From Tetragonia tetragonoides (Eukaryota > Streptophyta > Magnoliopsida > Caryophyllales > Aizoaceae): DNA of 64,000 nucleotides. Shown in pieces: positions 1-11,947 of the stretch. The notes under the pieces are model-generated. The model did no database searches. It was not told the DNA's origin and saw only the letters and a list, made by a program, of their open reading frames with translations. Each line of letters starts with the position of its first letter. The first letter of the stretch is position 1. A program made the translations under genes and the position numbers. The DNA is taken from assembly GCA_038025085.1 (NCBI GenBank), contig CM076142.1, positions 11,568,001 to 11,632,000 of the forward strand. Direction: 5' to 3'.

Positions 1-320
1 TGTGGAAATTAGTACATCAGAAATGTGATAACAGTAATATGGTATGGACTAAGGTTAAGGTTAGCCCGTTTCCTTATCGGAGTGGTTGGGTTTCGTGTAC
101 TTGGTGTGGTGAGGTGTTCTTACTGCGGCATGGATTTTCAGACCGGTGTATTGTGGACTGTTATGATCTGAAAACTGGTAAGTACAAGGAGCTGCGAATA
201 AATAACGCTCATGGAGTCTTCTTTTATACTTATTCTTGTAGATTTGATCCTTTATTAGTTGTTGAGAACATATTTCCCTTGAAGAACATTGGAAGAGACA
301 AGTTATTAGGTATATTCTGA
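1..320 (+). CDS. F-box/FBA-type protein, C-terminal part (copy 1, cut by window edge)
   Basis: The open frame runs in from the window edge (in frame from base 3) and stops at 320. It matches the last ~105 residues of the intact F-box proteins at 5371-6603 and 36548-37783, including the shared DRCIVDCYDLKTGKYKELR and NNAHGVFFY stretches and the ENIFPLKN end. Proteins of this type act as substrate adaptors of SCF ubiquitin ligases: the N-terminal F-box binds SKP1 and the C-terminal F-box-associated domain binds the target. Only the FBA end is visible here; the F-box, if present, lies outside. The last residues differ from the other copies, so this is an older tandem paralogue of the 5371 gene. 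The ATG at 39 is internal, not the true start. Confidence 0.8.
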   Translation, partial: WKLVHQKCDNSNMVWTKVKVSPFPYRSGWVSCTWCGEVFLLRHGFSDRCIVDCYDLKTGKYKELRINNAHGVFFYTYSCRFDPLLVVENIFPLKNIGRDKLLGIF

Positions 321-1242
321 TGCACTTGTACTCAATAATATTCTTGTCAATTTGTGTTTTGTATGGTCATGTTTTGTGGTAATTCTAGACATTATTCACA
401 TTATCCTTTTGGCAATTTGAATGTTTTTATTACTCAAGTAGTTTTCTCTGTTTTCTTGGTAGAAAAAAGGCATAAAAGATTGTCATTGCAAAACAATAAT
501 GGAGTGATTCAATTACAGTGTGCTATATTCATGTTACATAGTCTGGTGCTCTATTTCAGTGAGATAATAACTGGATACATGACCACAGGAAAAAATGACT
601 TGTGGATGTACAGTATAGTATGCTGTATGTTAATTACTCCATATACCAATTTAAAGGGGATACGACAAGTTTTCTTTGCACATTCGCCTTTCTGATTTAT
701 TTCGTGTACAGTATGCTGTATGTTACTCCAACAAACATCTTAGCCTAGAGTGATCGAACAGGTAATACACCTGAGAATTTTCATTTTTGAGAATCACAGC
801 CCCAAAAAGGATGGTGTTTTTATGTTTGACAATGCTTGAATCTCATGCAGTTGGAAAATCATTAGCCACTGATTTTCCTACATCACAGAAATTTGGGAAG
901 ACATTTCCCTTTGCATTGGCAATTGAATGGGCCAATTTTCCCCCTTAGATATCCGATATAGTGCTCTTTAAAGTGACATATATATGAAGCTAAACTTACA
1001 CTGAATGATGCTTGGACTACTTATCAGGATGCTAACCTCTTTCGAATTTGGATGGTTTGGCTAGATAAATTTGCTTATAACATAATCGTCGTAATGAAAC
1101 ATAATTATTATTTCCGACAACCTCGGTGTTTTGAGAGTGTATCATTGTTGAGGACTTGAGCTAAAGTGGACAATCATTTTGCATACAAAACAAGTGGTTA
1201 TGTTTTATATATGCATACAAAAAGATAAGAGCGGTTCAACGG
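321..1242. other. Intergenic: 3' flank of F-box copy 1
   Basis: No coding signal. The first ~380 bases resemble the 3' flank of F-box copy 2 (6604-6960), showing that the tandem F-box duplication included downstream sequence. Bases ~890-1240 match 39340-39780 in reverse complement as part of the inverted duplication, with several small deletions in the right arm. A 34-base segment around 1185-1220 repeats the word atgcatacaaaa. Confidence 0.6.
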
Positions 1243-1860
1243 GCGCACTACGCCAGAATTCTGTCTTTAATAACGCTTCCTGACATGGAACTATAACGCT
1301 TTTAAGTGTTATATAGGCGTGTGTTATTGTTTGGGGGAGGAAAATAATAACGCTTATAAGCGTTATAGTTCCCTTCCGTCTAATAACGGTTATTTGTGTT
1401 AGGCGTTATTATTTCCGCCCCTCATATAATGCTTTGCAATAAAAATGTTATTATTGCCCAACCAACTATAACGCTTTGTGGCAAAAAGCGTTATAAGAGC
1501 TTTGTATGCAATAACGGTTTAATAGAAAACCGTTATAGTTGTTCTTTTTTTTTTCTTTTCTGTTGGCTAGTATATATCTAGTCTACATTGCGCGCTCTAC
1601 CAATCAAAAACCTTGCTAGCTAGGTACCTAGCTAGCGCACACAAAATCGACCAAAATAGAAAATTGACATTTGACATAATTCCAAAATACTTCTCCATTC
1701 ATATCCAAAATAATTCCATAGTCGAATTACATCATTAAAAAAAAAACACAATTTCCAATCCACCATCCAATCCATAAATTTGTCTCACTACCTTCTAACA
1801 TAAGTAAACATTAAGAAAGAGGAACCACCTCAACTAAGCATTAACGTTCACATGTTTTGC

Positions 1861-2590
1861 CTACTCACTTCTAAACTCATCTATCTTTTCTTGAGAGAAC
1901 GCGGCATCCCTGAAGTACTCTGGATAATACTGCATAACAACAAAATTTGATGTTAGTTTGCCCACGGAAACAGATACACAATAGTATGCAACTATAAGAA
2001 AGAAAATGTAGGTTGTTGGCGGTTGTAAGGTGAAAAAACAAGAAACATGTTGGGGCGAATTTGAACCAAAAGCTGTCATAAGCTGAAATTGCTTCAAGCA
2101 CATATAGATAGGATCCCCAAAGAGGGAGCGTTCAAGTTCAGTATCATCTTTAGAATTAGATGGCATACTCATTAAGTGAATTCTTTTGGTATTGCACCTG
2201 TGATAGTAAGTGAAACCAAGAGGGGCCAGGGGTCTAATGCCAGCGAAAAGGACGAAGGCTCAAGTATATAAATAGCCCCCACAAATTACAATAGCCAAGT
2301 CTAATTACTCTTCAACCTGCAAGCTAAACAGTATAAACCTCAGGCTGCCAAAGGTAGCAGCAGATTGCACACAAGTTGCTCTAGTTCACCTCCATACAGC
2401 AAAATTCTTACTCTAAACAAAATTTCACTAGGAGAGGTCACTTTAAAAAAAAAAAACCTCAGCATTTATAGCTTAAGTACGTACATACCGTCTCTGGGAT
2501 CACATATTGGTTGTGTTCAATAACGTCCTTCATGAATCTCATAACATAATAGGCACAACCCTTGTTGTTTGTCTGGTGAGGGCCCTTCAA
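1861..2590 (-). pseudogene. Ulp1-like (C48) cysteine protease C-terminal exons inside the CACTA element
   Basis: Two minus-strand exons can be joined. The first (about 2590 to 2489) encodes a segment with GCAYYVMRFMKDVIEH and IPET, and ends at a GTATGT donor. The second (1929 to 1861) follows a TTATGCAG acceptor, starts YYPEYFRD and ends SQEKIDEFRSE and stop. This matches the C-terminal part of plant Ulp1-like SUMO/ubiquitin-like-protein proteases, where the Cys of the G-C-(G/A)-Y-(Y/F)-V-M-R motif is the catalytic nucleophile. The catalytic His and Asp segments should lie upstream (beyond 2590), but I could not find a clean reading frame there, so I call it a fragment. Ulp1-like genes are known passengers of plant CACTA and MULE elements. 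Confidence 0.6.
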
Positions 2591-2599
2591 CACCAAAAC

Positions 2600-4080
2600 A
2601 TAGTTTCAGACACCAGTGAATAACCAAGTAGCTAATAACCATAACGAAACAAGTTCAGACTTGCTAGCTATACTTGGGTCTGAATTTCAGATTGACATAT
2701 TACTACATAAAACATGGCTAAGACTTCAATTCAGCTCACATATACCGCACACTCACATAAGGCACTACCCCTTGAATTTTTCAGCTTCCAACATATAAAA
2801 CAAATCCTGTAAAGGGGAAAACAGGTCTGAAAATCCAGCAGGTCAGAACCAAATGTAACCTGCTGAATTGTGCCATAAAGCCCTACTAGAACAATACAGA
2901 TCCATACCCTAATCCTAGTTTCTTACCCTTGTTTTCTTGTGACACATTATAAATCTCTCACCAAACTTAAGTACTAGTCGGTCAAATATTCATTTACCAA
3001 TTAGATCATGTTTACCACCATATACTTCAGAAACTAATTCCAGAATCTGATATACCAACATAGAGTGCAAACATGCTTCTATTCCACAGTTATGGCCAGG
3101 TTTGAGCAGTTCAAAACAACATCTGAAAATATAGTTCAAAACAGTTCATTATAAACAGCACCCTGCAAAAAATGGCAGCAGAGTAAACCCAAAACAACCC
3201 AGCAAAGTTACACATCAGGATATCACCAAAATCAAGAAGCACCCACTAACAAATTTTGATTGTATTTTTGAGTTTTGACACCCAAACAACAACAAAAAAA
3301 AATTTAAAAAACGAGAGACCAGATTACATTACGAACATATTATTCCATATATGATCAATTAGTTTAGGATACAACCTCACTTAACAGTTTGTACAAGGTC
3401 TAATTTTCCTGCTCCACGAACATGGCTGCCACATCTTTCTCTATGCTTCAATATTAATAGAGGCGAGCATCGATAATTGATTTTTTTATTTATTCTAATA
3501 TCAATCATAAGAAAAACAGAAAATACTGAAAATGTATCAATTTTCCCAATCTTTGAAACTGACAGTGACAAGATGATCTCACAAGCATCAAATTCAAGCA
3601 AACAATTGATCAAAAGTACTAACAAAATGTACATAAAAATAGAACAATTCGAAAAATGCATGTAAATTGTGGGTGAAATTTTGCAATTAACTGACAGTAA
3701 TATCTTACTCTGACGGATCTGCGTGAAACCTAGCCCATCCTCCTCCTATCGGGTCATCATTTGGGGCGAGACGCCATAGCTAAATGACCTTGAAGAAGGA
3801 AGAAGCTGACATCTCGCCCATTGAAGCCTTGGCCGAAATCTCGCCCAATTTGCAGAATATCACAGGTTTGAGGCTAAAGGCTACAAAGGGAGTGAAATTC
3901 TGGTTCAAGAGGAGCTGAGCAAGTGGGTGCTGTTGGTGGAGAAGATGATAGGAGAGAGAATTTGTGGGTGAGAAACTGAATTGGAGACTTAGGGTTCGTG
4001 ATTGGAAGAATGAGAGGGCAAAAGGGATTTTCAATTTTTTCATTGTGTTTGATTGTATCCTCTGAACTGAACGGTCCAAA
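2600..4080. other. CACTA interior without recognised coding sequence
   Basis: Only short chance ORFs are present on both strands. Segments around 3700-4060 are richer in GC and could be the 5' end of the minus-strand Ulp1-like gene, but no motif supports it. Confidence 0.4.
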
Positions 4081-4299
4081 ACCTTATAACGCTTAGAAAT
4101 AAAAGCGTTATAGTAGTATGCCTTTGAGACACACATAACGTTTATACCGAAAAACGTTATAATTATGTGTCCATTTTAAGCGCTCCAGCCCTATTCCTTA
4201 TCGTTACCATAACGCCTTCGTTCTAACCGTTATTATTATTTTCTCTGATGACGGTTCTTCTATAAGTGTTATAAGTTAGGTGTTATTGGCGTAGTGGCG

Positions 4300-5370
4300 A
4301 TTAAGCTGAGGTGCAATGAAGCTAATTGATAGTCAAGAAACACCACAGCTAACCTTGACAAGAGTTTCAGGAATAATGATCTCAACAATAGAAAGTCTCA
4401 ACACCTCAAAAACTATAGAAAGTCTAAGATTCATTCAACAAGAGCTGGAGGAAAGTCATAATCAATCCTCCCAAACTCAGAGTTGGAACATGGAAGCTAG
4501 TCAACCTAATAATACTCTGGAAATTCATTTCTAGAGAGAATGAAGAAGCAGCGAGAAAAAGTTAAGAAGAACGAGGAGAAGGAGCTCGAGAGTATATAGA
4601 CTAGAGATTCAGGGTGATCAATTCATTTTAGCAGTCTAGTTCAGTGGTAATCTCATGTCAGTTTCGTGATTTTTAGTTTACTTTAGTGATGTTTAGTTCA
4701 ATTCAATACTATTTAGTTCAGAAACATACAATTTGTCCCACATACCAAGTGGTGTTCAGGTCAGTGGTATTTATTTTAGTTCTGTGGTATTGAATTCAAT
4801 TTAGTTTAAATCAATCTTGAAGAACATATACACTCTCAATAACTTGGAAAACCTAATACTCCCTTTTGTTCCAAAATCTGTTACCTGCTTTCGGAGTGAA
4901 TTTGGAACAAATAATCCTTATTTGACCTTACTTTAACATGAGAGAGGAGTTGGAAAGTAATGATGACAAGAAAAAATAAGGGTAGATAAATCCTAAACAT
5001 TACTAAAAAGGAAAGTGAGTAGGAGATTTTGAAATGGATGTAAAAAGAAAATGGAACACAAAACTTTTTTTTTTTATGAAGATGGAACATAAAACTTTAC
5101 CAACATTTATTTATTTATTTATTTTTATTTTTTTTTGAGTGGAAAACTTTACCAACATAAGATTTGCTTTCATAGTTCACTTTTTTGAGATAAAGGAAAA
5201 AAAATGAAAAAGAAAATAGAGCGCTAGACCTAATCTCCATTTTTTTAAGGCGTTATTCCCTAACCTAGATTAGACTCCTCCTAATACAAGCGCCTCTAAT
5301 TGCACCACCAAAATGCAAAACCAAAAACCCCAGACAAATCTGATGAGATCTACAATTTGTAGATTCTCCT
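4300..5370. other. Upstream region of F-box copy 2
   Basis: No gene. Bases 4300-4850 and 5215-5370 match 38880-39340 and 37784-37960 in reverse complement, so this is the shared promoter region of F-box copies 2 and 3. The middle (4858-5200), which starts ACTCCCTTTTGTTCC, has no counterpart in the right arm. It looks like a decayed small element, but I could not find both ends. Homopolymer T and TTTA runs occur at 5066-5135. Confidence 0.5.
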
Positions 5371-6603
5371 GTGGATATAATGGCAAACAGGATTGGTGAA
5401 AGCAGCACTGTTGATCACCACCACCATGACATGACTCTTGACACATTATTGGAAGTGTTGTCGAGGCTCCCAGGCAAGTCTCTTATGCGATTCAAGTCCG
5501 TCTCTAAACACTGGTTCTCTCTCATCACTAATCCCGTCTTTGCGGAGCTGCATCACACCCGTTCCTTCACCCGAAAGGGTGCTGCTCTCCATGTAATGCA
5601 TCCAAGGTACAACCCCGCTTATGATAAATATGCTTCGTTTTTCATCGTTATCAATATGACTAAACCGGAAAGCTCTAGGGTGAGTGTTGAGAAACCCTTG
5701 CCTTCTCTTCCTTATTATTACGACGCAATGTGTACAAATATCGTTAATGGATTGATATGCTTCTACGACATTGAAGACGCCAAGGGAAGATTATCCATCT
5801 ACGTCTATAATCTCACCACTCGCGAAATCTTGCATCTCCCTACAAGAAAAGAAAATTATTTTGCTAGGAATTGTTCGTTAGGGTATAGTCCTAAGACAAA
5901 GGAATATATGGTTTTGTGTTTTTGGAGGGACGATGATGAACCCGAGTATAATACGTATATAGATCCCGCGAAATGTGATGTGTTTACTTTGGGCAACAAG
6001 ACCGACAATCATCAATGGAGATCCATCGATATATCCTCTACTGAAAGTCGATTCACTCATATTTACACTGACACTGGCTTTTGTCATGATGGGGTGGTTT
6101 ATTGTACTTCATACAAGGATGAATCTAAAACAATGGCAGTTATTGTGTTCGATGTTGAACATGAGAGCTTTGAATTGATCAGTTTCCCAACTGAAATAAC
6201 ATATGGTGATTCTTCCAACTTAGCTCATATAGGAGGGCATCTTTCAGTGCTGCGTATATATAAAGTATTTGGGGAATTTCAGATTAGTATGTGGAAGTTA
6301 ATACGTCGAATATGTGATAATAACAATATGTTCTGGACTAACGTTAAGATTAGTAATCTGTTTTCTTACACGAAAGGTATGATTTCGTGCACTTGGTGTG
6401 TTGAAGTGTTCTTACTGCGGAGTGGATTTTCAGACCGGTGTATTGTTGATTGTTATGATCTGAAAACTGATAAGTATAAGGAGCTGAGAATAAATAATGC
6501 TCATGGAGTGTTCTTTTATTCATCTAATGTATTTGATCCTACATTGGTGATTGAGAATATATTTCCCTTGAAGAACATGGGAACAAGCATGTTAGAATGT
6601 TAG
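5371..6603 (+). CDS. F-box protein with F-box-associated domain (copy 2)
   Basis: Single-exon gene of 410 residues. Residues ~20-62 form the F-box (LDTLLEVLSRLPGKSLMRFKSV, then SKHWFSLITNPVF), the SKP1-binding module of SCF E3 ubiquitin ligases. Residues ~95-400 are an F-box-associated (FBA, beta-propeller-like) region with the usual signatures: NGLICFYD, NLTTREILHLP, LGYSPKTKEYMVLCF, WRSIDIS, HDGVVYCTSY, and a final VDCYDLKTDKYKELR. Substrate unknown. The start could be Met1 or Met4; the right-arm copy has the same spacing. It differs from copy 3 (36548-37783) by about 17 substitutions and one residue in length, by eye, and both frames are open, which suggests recent duplication and retained function. 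Probably nuclear/cytosolic; no signal peptide. Confidence 0.9.
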   Translation: MDIMANRIGESSTVDHHHHDMTLDTLLEVLSRLPGKSLMRFKSVSKHWFSLITNPVFAELHHTRSFTRKGAALHVMHPRYNPAYDKYASFFIVINMTKPESSRVSVEKPLPSLPYYYDAMCTNIVNGLICFYDIEDAKGRLSIYVYNLTTREILHLPTRKENYFARNCSLGYSPKTKEYMVLCFWRDDDEPEYNTYIDPAKCDVFTLGNKTDNHQWRSIDISSTESRFTHIYTDTGFCHDGVVYCTSYKDESKTMAVIVFDVEHESFELISFPTEITYGDSSNLAHIGGHLSVLRIYKVFGEFQISMWKLIRRICDNNNMFWTNVKISNLFSYTKGMISCTWCVEVFLLRSGFSDRCIVDCYDLKTDKYKELRINNAHGVFFYSSNVFDPTLVIENIFPLKNMGTSMLEC

Positions 6604-7081
6604 GTATCTGATGCACTTACTGGATTTCAATATTATTCTAGTCAATTTGTGTTTTTGGTATGGTCATGTTTTGTGGTAATTCTAGACATATTCACATTCT
6701 TTTGGTAATTTGAATTCAATCTGTTTAGTCAGGTACTTTATCTGTTTTCTTGGTAATAAAAAGGGCATAAAAGATCATTGTAGTGCCTTTGAGTATGATA
6801 GGATTTACCATTTTGTATGCAATTTGGTACCAGTTGGTTCCTTTCAGACTTCAGAAGCTCTATTTCAATGAGATGGTTACTGAATGTACCTCAGAAAAAA
6901 TTACGACTTTTCCATGACAGTATGCTGTATGTTACATGTTACTCCATAGAATTTGCAATATAAAAGGGACATGATGACCCTTTACATATATAGCCAAGAA
7001 CGATTGAAGGGAACACTATTGATCTACTCATGTTTTGTAATTTTGGCAGGCTTCTTTTATGGATCTTTAGTATGTATGCTA
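6604..7081. other. 3' flank of F-box copy 2, ending at the copia target site
   Basis: Non-coding. It matches 36080-36547 in reverse complement and partly the flank of copy 1 (321-700). The last five bases, TGCTA (7077-7081), are the target-site duplication of the copia element. Confidence 0.7.
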
Positions 7082-7878
7082 TGTTGGGGAAAGCACACAA
7101 ATATACAAGCGGAAGCAACAAAGACTTTTTCCCCGGTTGTGATGCAAAGATGAGTAATAACCAATTCAAGCAACCAAACAATATTGAACCAAAATGACAA
7201 CAGCAAATGGAACTATAAATCAGCCCAAAAAACAGTAAATAAACAAGGAGACGCAAGGATTTACGTGGAAACCCCGATGTGGGGAAAAAACCACGGGACC
7301 GTTAACAAACGGTACCAAAACCTCCACTAATCAACAAATTAACAAGTGGGTACAACAATAGTTCTTCCCTAGATCAACTAGAGGTATTCACAATCATCAA
7401 GGTTCAACCTTGGCACAACAAGTCTCCCAAATCATCACCCAAAGAGTGGAAATACAATTTCGTATAAAATAAGAGCTGAATTTAGAAAACTGACTTAGAG
7501 AGCTCAAAATGAAATTCTGACCGTTGGATTTGAAGAGGGGGATGTCAGGAACAACGTGCTAAAATCTCGCGACGATCGGAGTTCGTTTGGTCGTCGATCG
7601 GGGCGGTTTTCTGGGCTGCCAGCACCAAAATCCGTGGGTGGCTCCTCTTCTCTCTCTCCTCTTCACTTCTAGACTTTTCTCCTGATTTTGTGAGTGTCTA
7701 GGCTTTCTCTCTCTTGCACTCAGCCCTTCTAACCTTTTGGCTTATAAGGGAAGCCACTTGTGAGTGAATATACGAAATTGCCCTTCACTTAAACATCATA
7801 TGGATAACCCATATGGTAAGCAAATATATAACCCAAATTAATTGGGCTCTTCCTCCATGTAGGAGGGATACTCCAACA
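7082..7878 (-). repeat. 3' LTR of the copia element
   Basis: 797 bp, TGTTGG...CCAACA on either strand. It pairs with 11948-12744. Differences seen include GG/AC at the TTTTCTgg/acGCTG site, TC/AA in GAGTtc/aaGTTTG, and three single transitions. A TTATAAG word and CT-rich leader-like tracts lie inside. Confidence 0.95.
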
Positions 7879-7893
7879 AATCTCCCCCTCACT
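7879..7893 (-). other. Polypurine tract of the copia element
   Basis: On the minus strand this reads GTGAGGGGGAGATT directly before the 3' LTR start TGTTGG. It is the plus-strand DNA priming site expected at this place. Confidence 0.85.
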
Positions 7894-7894
7894 C

Positions 7895-10800
7895 CTACAT
7901 GGGGGGCTCGACCAAGCCCGCAATCTTTCTACAAAGAAGAAGTTTCTCCTTAGGCAAGGCCTTCGTCAACATGACCGATCCGTTGAGATCGGTGTGAATC
8001 TTCACAAGCTCAAATGACTTGTCTTCTACCGCTTCTCGAATCCAATGATACCTCCTCCGTATGTGTTTGGTTCGGGAATGGTAGGCTGCATTCTTGGCAA
8101 GGTGGATGGCACTTTGACTATCACAATAAAGAGGGTACTTGTCTTGTTTCAAACCCAACTCCTCTAGAAAATCTCTCATCCAAATAAACTCCTTGCCAGC
8201 TTCAACCGCTGCCATATACTCAGATTCTGTGGTAGACAGAGCAACACACTTTTGCAATTTTGATTGCCATGAAACAGCTCCCCCTGCAAATGTCATCAAG
8301 TATCCGGAGGTAGACTTACTAGCATCAATATCACCCGACAAATCAGCATCTGTGTAGCCATCTAACACAGGTTGTCCGGGACCAAAGCATAAACACACTC
8401 TAGAAGTACCTCTGAGATACCGCATGATCCACTTTACTACTGCCCAATGCTCCTTACCAGGATTAGACATGAACCTGCTAACAACCCCAATGGCATGTGC
8501 AATGTCTGGCCTAGTGCATACCATGGCATACATCAAACTCCCCACGGCGGATGCATAAGGCACCGTTATCATCTCTTTCTTGTCATTCTCACTTGTAGGA
8601 CACTGGCTGGAGCTTAGCTTCATGTGACCTGCAAGTGGCGAGCTCACGGGTTTAGCTTTGTCCATCTTGAACCTCTCTAGCAGCTTCTGGATGTAACTCT
8701 CTTGTGATAGCCATATCTTCTTGTTCTTCCTATCACGAGAGATACGCATGCCCAAAATTTGCTTTGCAGGGCCAAGGTCCTTCATTGCAAAGGACTTGCT
8801 CAAGGCACTCTTCAGGTTGGCAATCTTCTCCTTATCCTGTCCAACAATCAACATGTCATCCACATAAAGTAAGAGAATGAGAAAATCACCTCCGGCGTAA
8901 TGCTTCACAAACACACATGAATCTGCATGTGTCTTGTGGAAACTGTGGTCTTTCATGAAAGACTCAAACTTCTTGTACCATTGTCGAGGTGCTTGTTTCA
9001 AGCCATATAAACTCTTTTTCAAACGGCATACAAGCTTCTCACTTCCCTTCTCTTGGAAACCTTCTGGTTGCTCCATGTAGATTTCCTCCTCTAAGTCACC
9101 ATGGAGGAAAGCAGTCTTCACATCAAGTTGTTCCAACTCCAAATCCATGCTAGCAGCTAAGCCAAGAACAACTCTAACAGAAGACATCTTCACAACTGGA
9201 GAGAAAATCTCTTCAAAGTCTATGCCTTTCTTTTGACCTGAGCCTTTCACCACCAAACGTGCCTTGTACCTAGGTGGTGAACCATCTTCTCCAGTTTTCA
9301 GTCTGTACACCCATTTGTTCTTGAGTGCTCTCTTGCCCTTAGGCAACTCCACTAAGTCATATGTGTGGTTCTCATGCAAGGATTTCATCTCATCTTGCAT
9401 GGCATTATACCACTCCTTGCAGTTCTCATGTGACATAGCCTCCTCGTAGCTTTCAGGTTCTCCCCCGTCGGTCATCAACACATACTCATTTGCTAGATAT
9501 TTAGAGGTAGGCTGTCTCTCTCTGGTGGATCTCCTCAACTGTGGTTCTGGTTGTACATGGGGTTCTTCTTCATGTGTATGATCTGGTTGTGGCTGAACAT
9601 CATCACCATCATCACTGTTATGATCATCATTGCCATCTTCCTGCTGTTCTCCCCCTTGAACTCTAGGAGTTACTTCAGGAAATATTGGATCTATGTTGGC
9701 GCTGTCACTAGGAGAAGGCTCTGGTTGTTTCTTCTTCTCACAATCTGCAAAGGTTTTGTCTTCAAAGAACACTACATCTCTGCTTCTAATCACTTTCCTG
9801 CTAACTGGATCCCACAATCTGTACCCAAACTCATCCTCTGAGTACCCTAGGAAGATGCATGGCTTTGTCTTGCTATCAAGCTTGGACCTCTCATCTCTGG
9901 GAATATGAACATATGCAAGGCACCCAAAGACTCTCAGGTGGCTGAATGATACCTCTTTACCAGTCCATACTCTCTGCGGAACATCTCCATTAAGAGGAAC
10001 TGAAGGTGACCGGTTGATGAGGTACACTGCTGTAAACATTGCCTCGGCCCAAAAAATCCTAGGCAGCTTCGCATGAGAGAGCATACATCGAATTCTTTCT
10101 TCAATTGTTCTGTTCATTCTCTCTGCAAGTCCATTCAGCTGAGGTGTCTTGGGAACTGTCTTCTCAAGCCTGATGCCCTGTACTTTGCAATACTCTTCAA
10201 ATGGACCCCTGTACTCTCCACCATTGTCAGCTCTAACACACTTGAGCTTCCGGCCTGTTTCTCTCTCAACTCTGGCCTGGAACTGCTTGAAAAACTGTAG
10301 CACCTGGTCTTTGGTTTTCAACACAAAAGCCCACAGTTTTCTAGAATAACCATCAATAAAAGTAACAAAATAAAGTGCACCGCTATGTGACTTAGTATCC
10401 ATAGAACATACATCAGTGTGAACAAGATCTAATACATGTTTTCTTCTAGATGGGGGACGAGTATGAAATGCTGCCCTATGTTGTTTTCCAGCTAAACAAT
10501 CAACACAGGGTTTCAAGGACATACCTTGAACATCAGGAAGGAGTTGCTTCTTAGCAAGCATTTGCATACCTCTTTCACTCATGTGACCAAGTCTCTTGTG
10601 CCATAACTCGCTGGAGGAATCACCAACTGCGTGTACTTCTCTTTTGCACAACTTAGCTTGCATCACATACAAGGATCTCTGCTTGCTCCCACGAGCCACA
10701 ATCAAACTTCCTTTGATAAGCTTGCACTTTCCACCACCAAAGTTGCTGGAGTAACCAGCATCATCGAGCAACCCAGGAGATATCAAATTCAGCCGAATGT

Positions 10801-11623
10801 TTGGAACATGTCGGACATCTCTCAACACCAAACTGCAACCTGTGGACGTCTCCAAACACACTGTACCCATACCTACAATCTTGGATGAGCCATCATTTCC
10901 CATCCTTACATAGCCAAAGTCACCGCTAGTGTAAGATGAGAAGTAATCTTGGTGCGAGGTTAGATGAAACGAAGCACCCGTGTCAATCACCCAAGTACAA
11001 TCATCACCAGCTAGATTTAGGCAATGGTGACCAATAAAAAATAATTCATCACTTGTTGCAATTGCAGTGGTGTTGTTATCTTTCTCTTCTTGTTGTTGCC
11101 CGAATGTCTCACCCTTTTCTTTCCTTTCTCTGGACTTGTCTCTCTTCATTTTCCTGCAATGTTTTTGAATGTGGCCTGGCTTATCACAATAGTGGCAAAT
11201 GATCTTACCCCTTGATTTTGATCTCCCCCTGGACTTGTCTCTATGCTGGGGATGTCGAGTCTTACTTCTTCCCCTGCTTGATTCTTGTGTCACATTAGCC
11301 TCTGGTTGTGTGGAGGAACTCAATTCCTTCCTTCTAGTTTCTTCATTCAACAAACTAGCTTTGACAATTTCCATTGTCAGCGTGCCCTCTGGTGCAGAGT
11401 TGCTAAGTGATACAAATAGAGTGTCCCAACTTTCTGGCAATGAGCAAAGTAGTAGCAATGCCTGCAGCTCATCATCTAAATTCATCTTCATTGCAGACAA
11501 CTTGTTAATCAAACTTTGAAATTCATTCAAGTGAACTACTATGCTATCACCATCTTTATATTCCAATTTCACAAGTTTTCTAATCAATGACGGTTTACTC
11601 AAGGAATTCTTCCTTTCATACAT
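7895..11623 (-). pseudogene. Copia gag-pol polyprotein, main part (after an in-frame stop)
   Basis: 1242 codons open in one frame. Reading order is copia-type. The gag remainder (1-140) is followed by a CCHC zinc knuckle (C143, C146, H151, C156), then an aspartic protease with DTGAS at ~214. Integrase follows, with an HHCC finger (H342, H347, C373, C376) and catalytic D404, D466, E501. Reverse transcriptase (about 735-990) has YVDDM at 920-924. RNase H has D1092, E1133 and D1168. The protein makes the virus-like particle and carries out reverse transcription and integration. The frame is continuous with the gag N-terminus at 11675-11905 apart from one TAA, so the copy is disabled by a single nonsense change plus perhaps minor ones. 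All catalytic residues listed are intact. Confidence 0.95.
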
Positions 11624-11674
11624 GGTCTCAAGTTTCTTCCAAAGAGTATAAGCATTCGTGTCATTGGCAATATG

Positions 11675-11905
11675 TTAGAGGACACTCATATCAACAAATT
11701 GTCTAATTGTTCCAACGGCTTTACGGTTCAATATTTTCCACTCACTTTCAACAACACCAGTTGGTATGGTTGCATTTAAAATTGGTTCATACAAATCCTT
11801 CACATAAAGGATATCCTCCATTTTAGTTTTCCACACGGAGTAATTTCCAGAATTCAAACTAATCATTCCATGCACACCAAATTTTTCATCCATCTTTAAC
11901 AACAC
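11675..11905 (-). pseudogene. Copia gag N-terminus, ended by a premature TAA
   Basis: The first ~76 codons of gag (LNSGNYSVWKTKMEDIL resembles the start of the UBN2/retrotransposon gag domain) run in the same frame as the pol ORF and end at a TAA at 11675-11677. Translation of the next ~16 codons after the stop continues gag-like sequence (ANDTNAYTLWKKLETMYERK). The stop therefore splits one gene rather than separating two. The ATG used may be the internal Met5 (MDEKFG). Confidence 0.85.
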
Positions 11906-11932
11906 AACAAATTCACAATGACTCTAACCAAA

Positions 11933-11944
11933 GCTCTGATACCA
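11933..11944 (-). other. Primer-binding site of the copia element
   Basis: On the minus strand this reads TGGTATCAGAGC, complementary to the 3' end of plant initiator methionine tRNA, three bases inside the 5' LTR. This is the normal minus-strand DNA priming site of copia elements. Confidence 0.93.
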
Positions 11945-11947
11945 CTA

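Larger units (their letters stand above)
1246..4296. mobile_element. CACTA (En/Spm-type) transposon, probably non-autonomous
   Basis: The termini are CACTACGCCA and TGGCGTAGTG, perfect inverted repeats with the diagnostic CACTA ends. They are flanked by the 3-bp target duplication GCG (1243-1245 and 4297-4299). Subterminal regions (1260-1545 and 4085-4290) carry many ATAACGCTT/AAGCGTTAT words in both orientations, as expected for transposase-binding subterminal repeats. The right arm of the inverted duplication (~39320-39345) has the uninterrupted sequence, an empty site with three transition differences. I see no TNP2-type transposase. The interior carries Ulp1-protease-like exons on the minus strand. 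Confidence 0.88.

Noticed and set aside
2616..3665. Small ORFs inside the first CACTA element
   Set aside because: Short, AT-driven, no motif and no splice-consistent extension.
4858..5200. Possible Stowaway MITE starting ACTCCCTTTTGTTCC
   Set aside because: No inverted partner end with TA duplication found.
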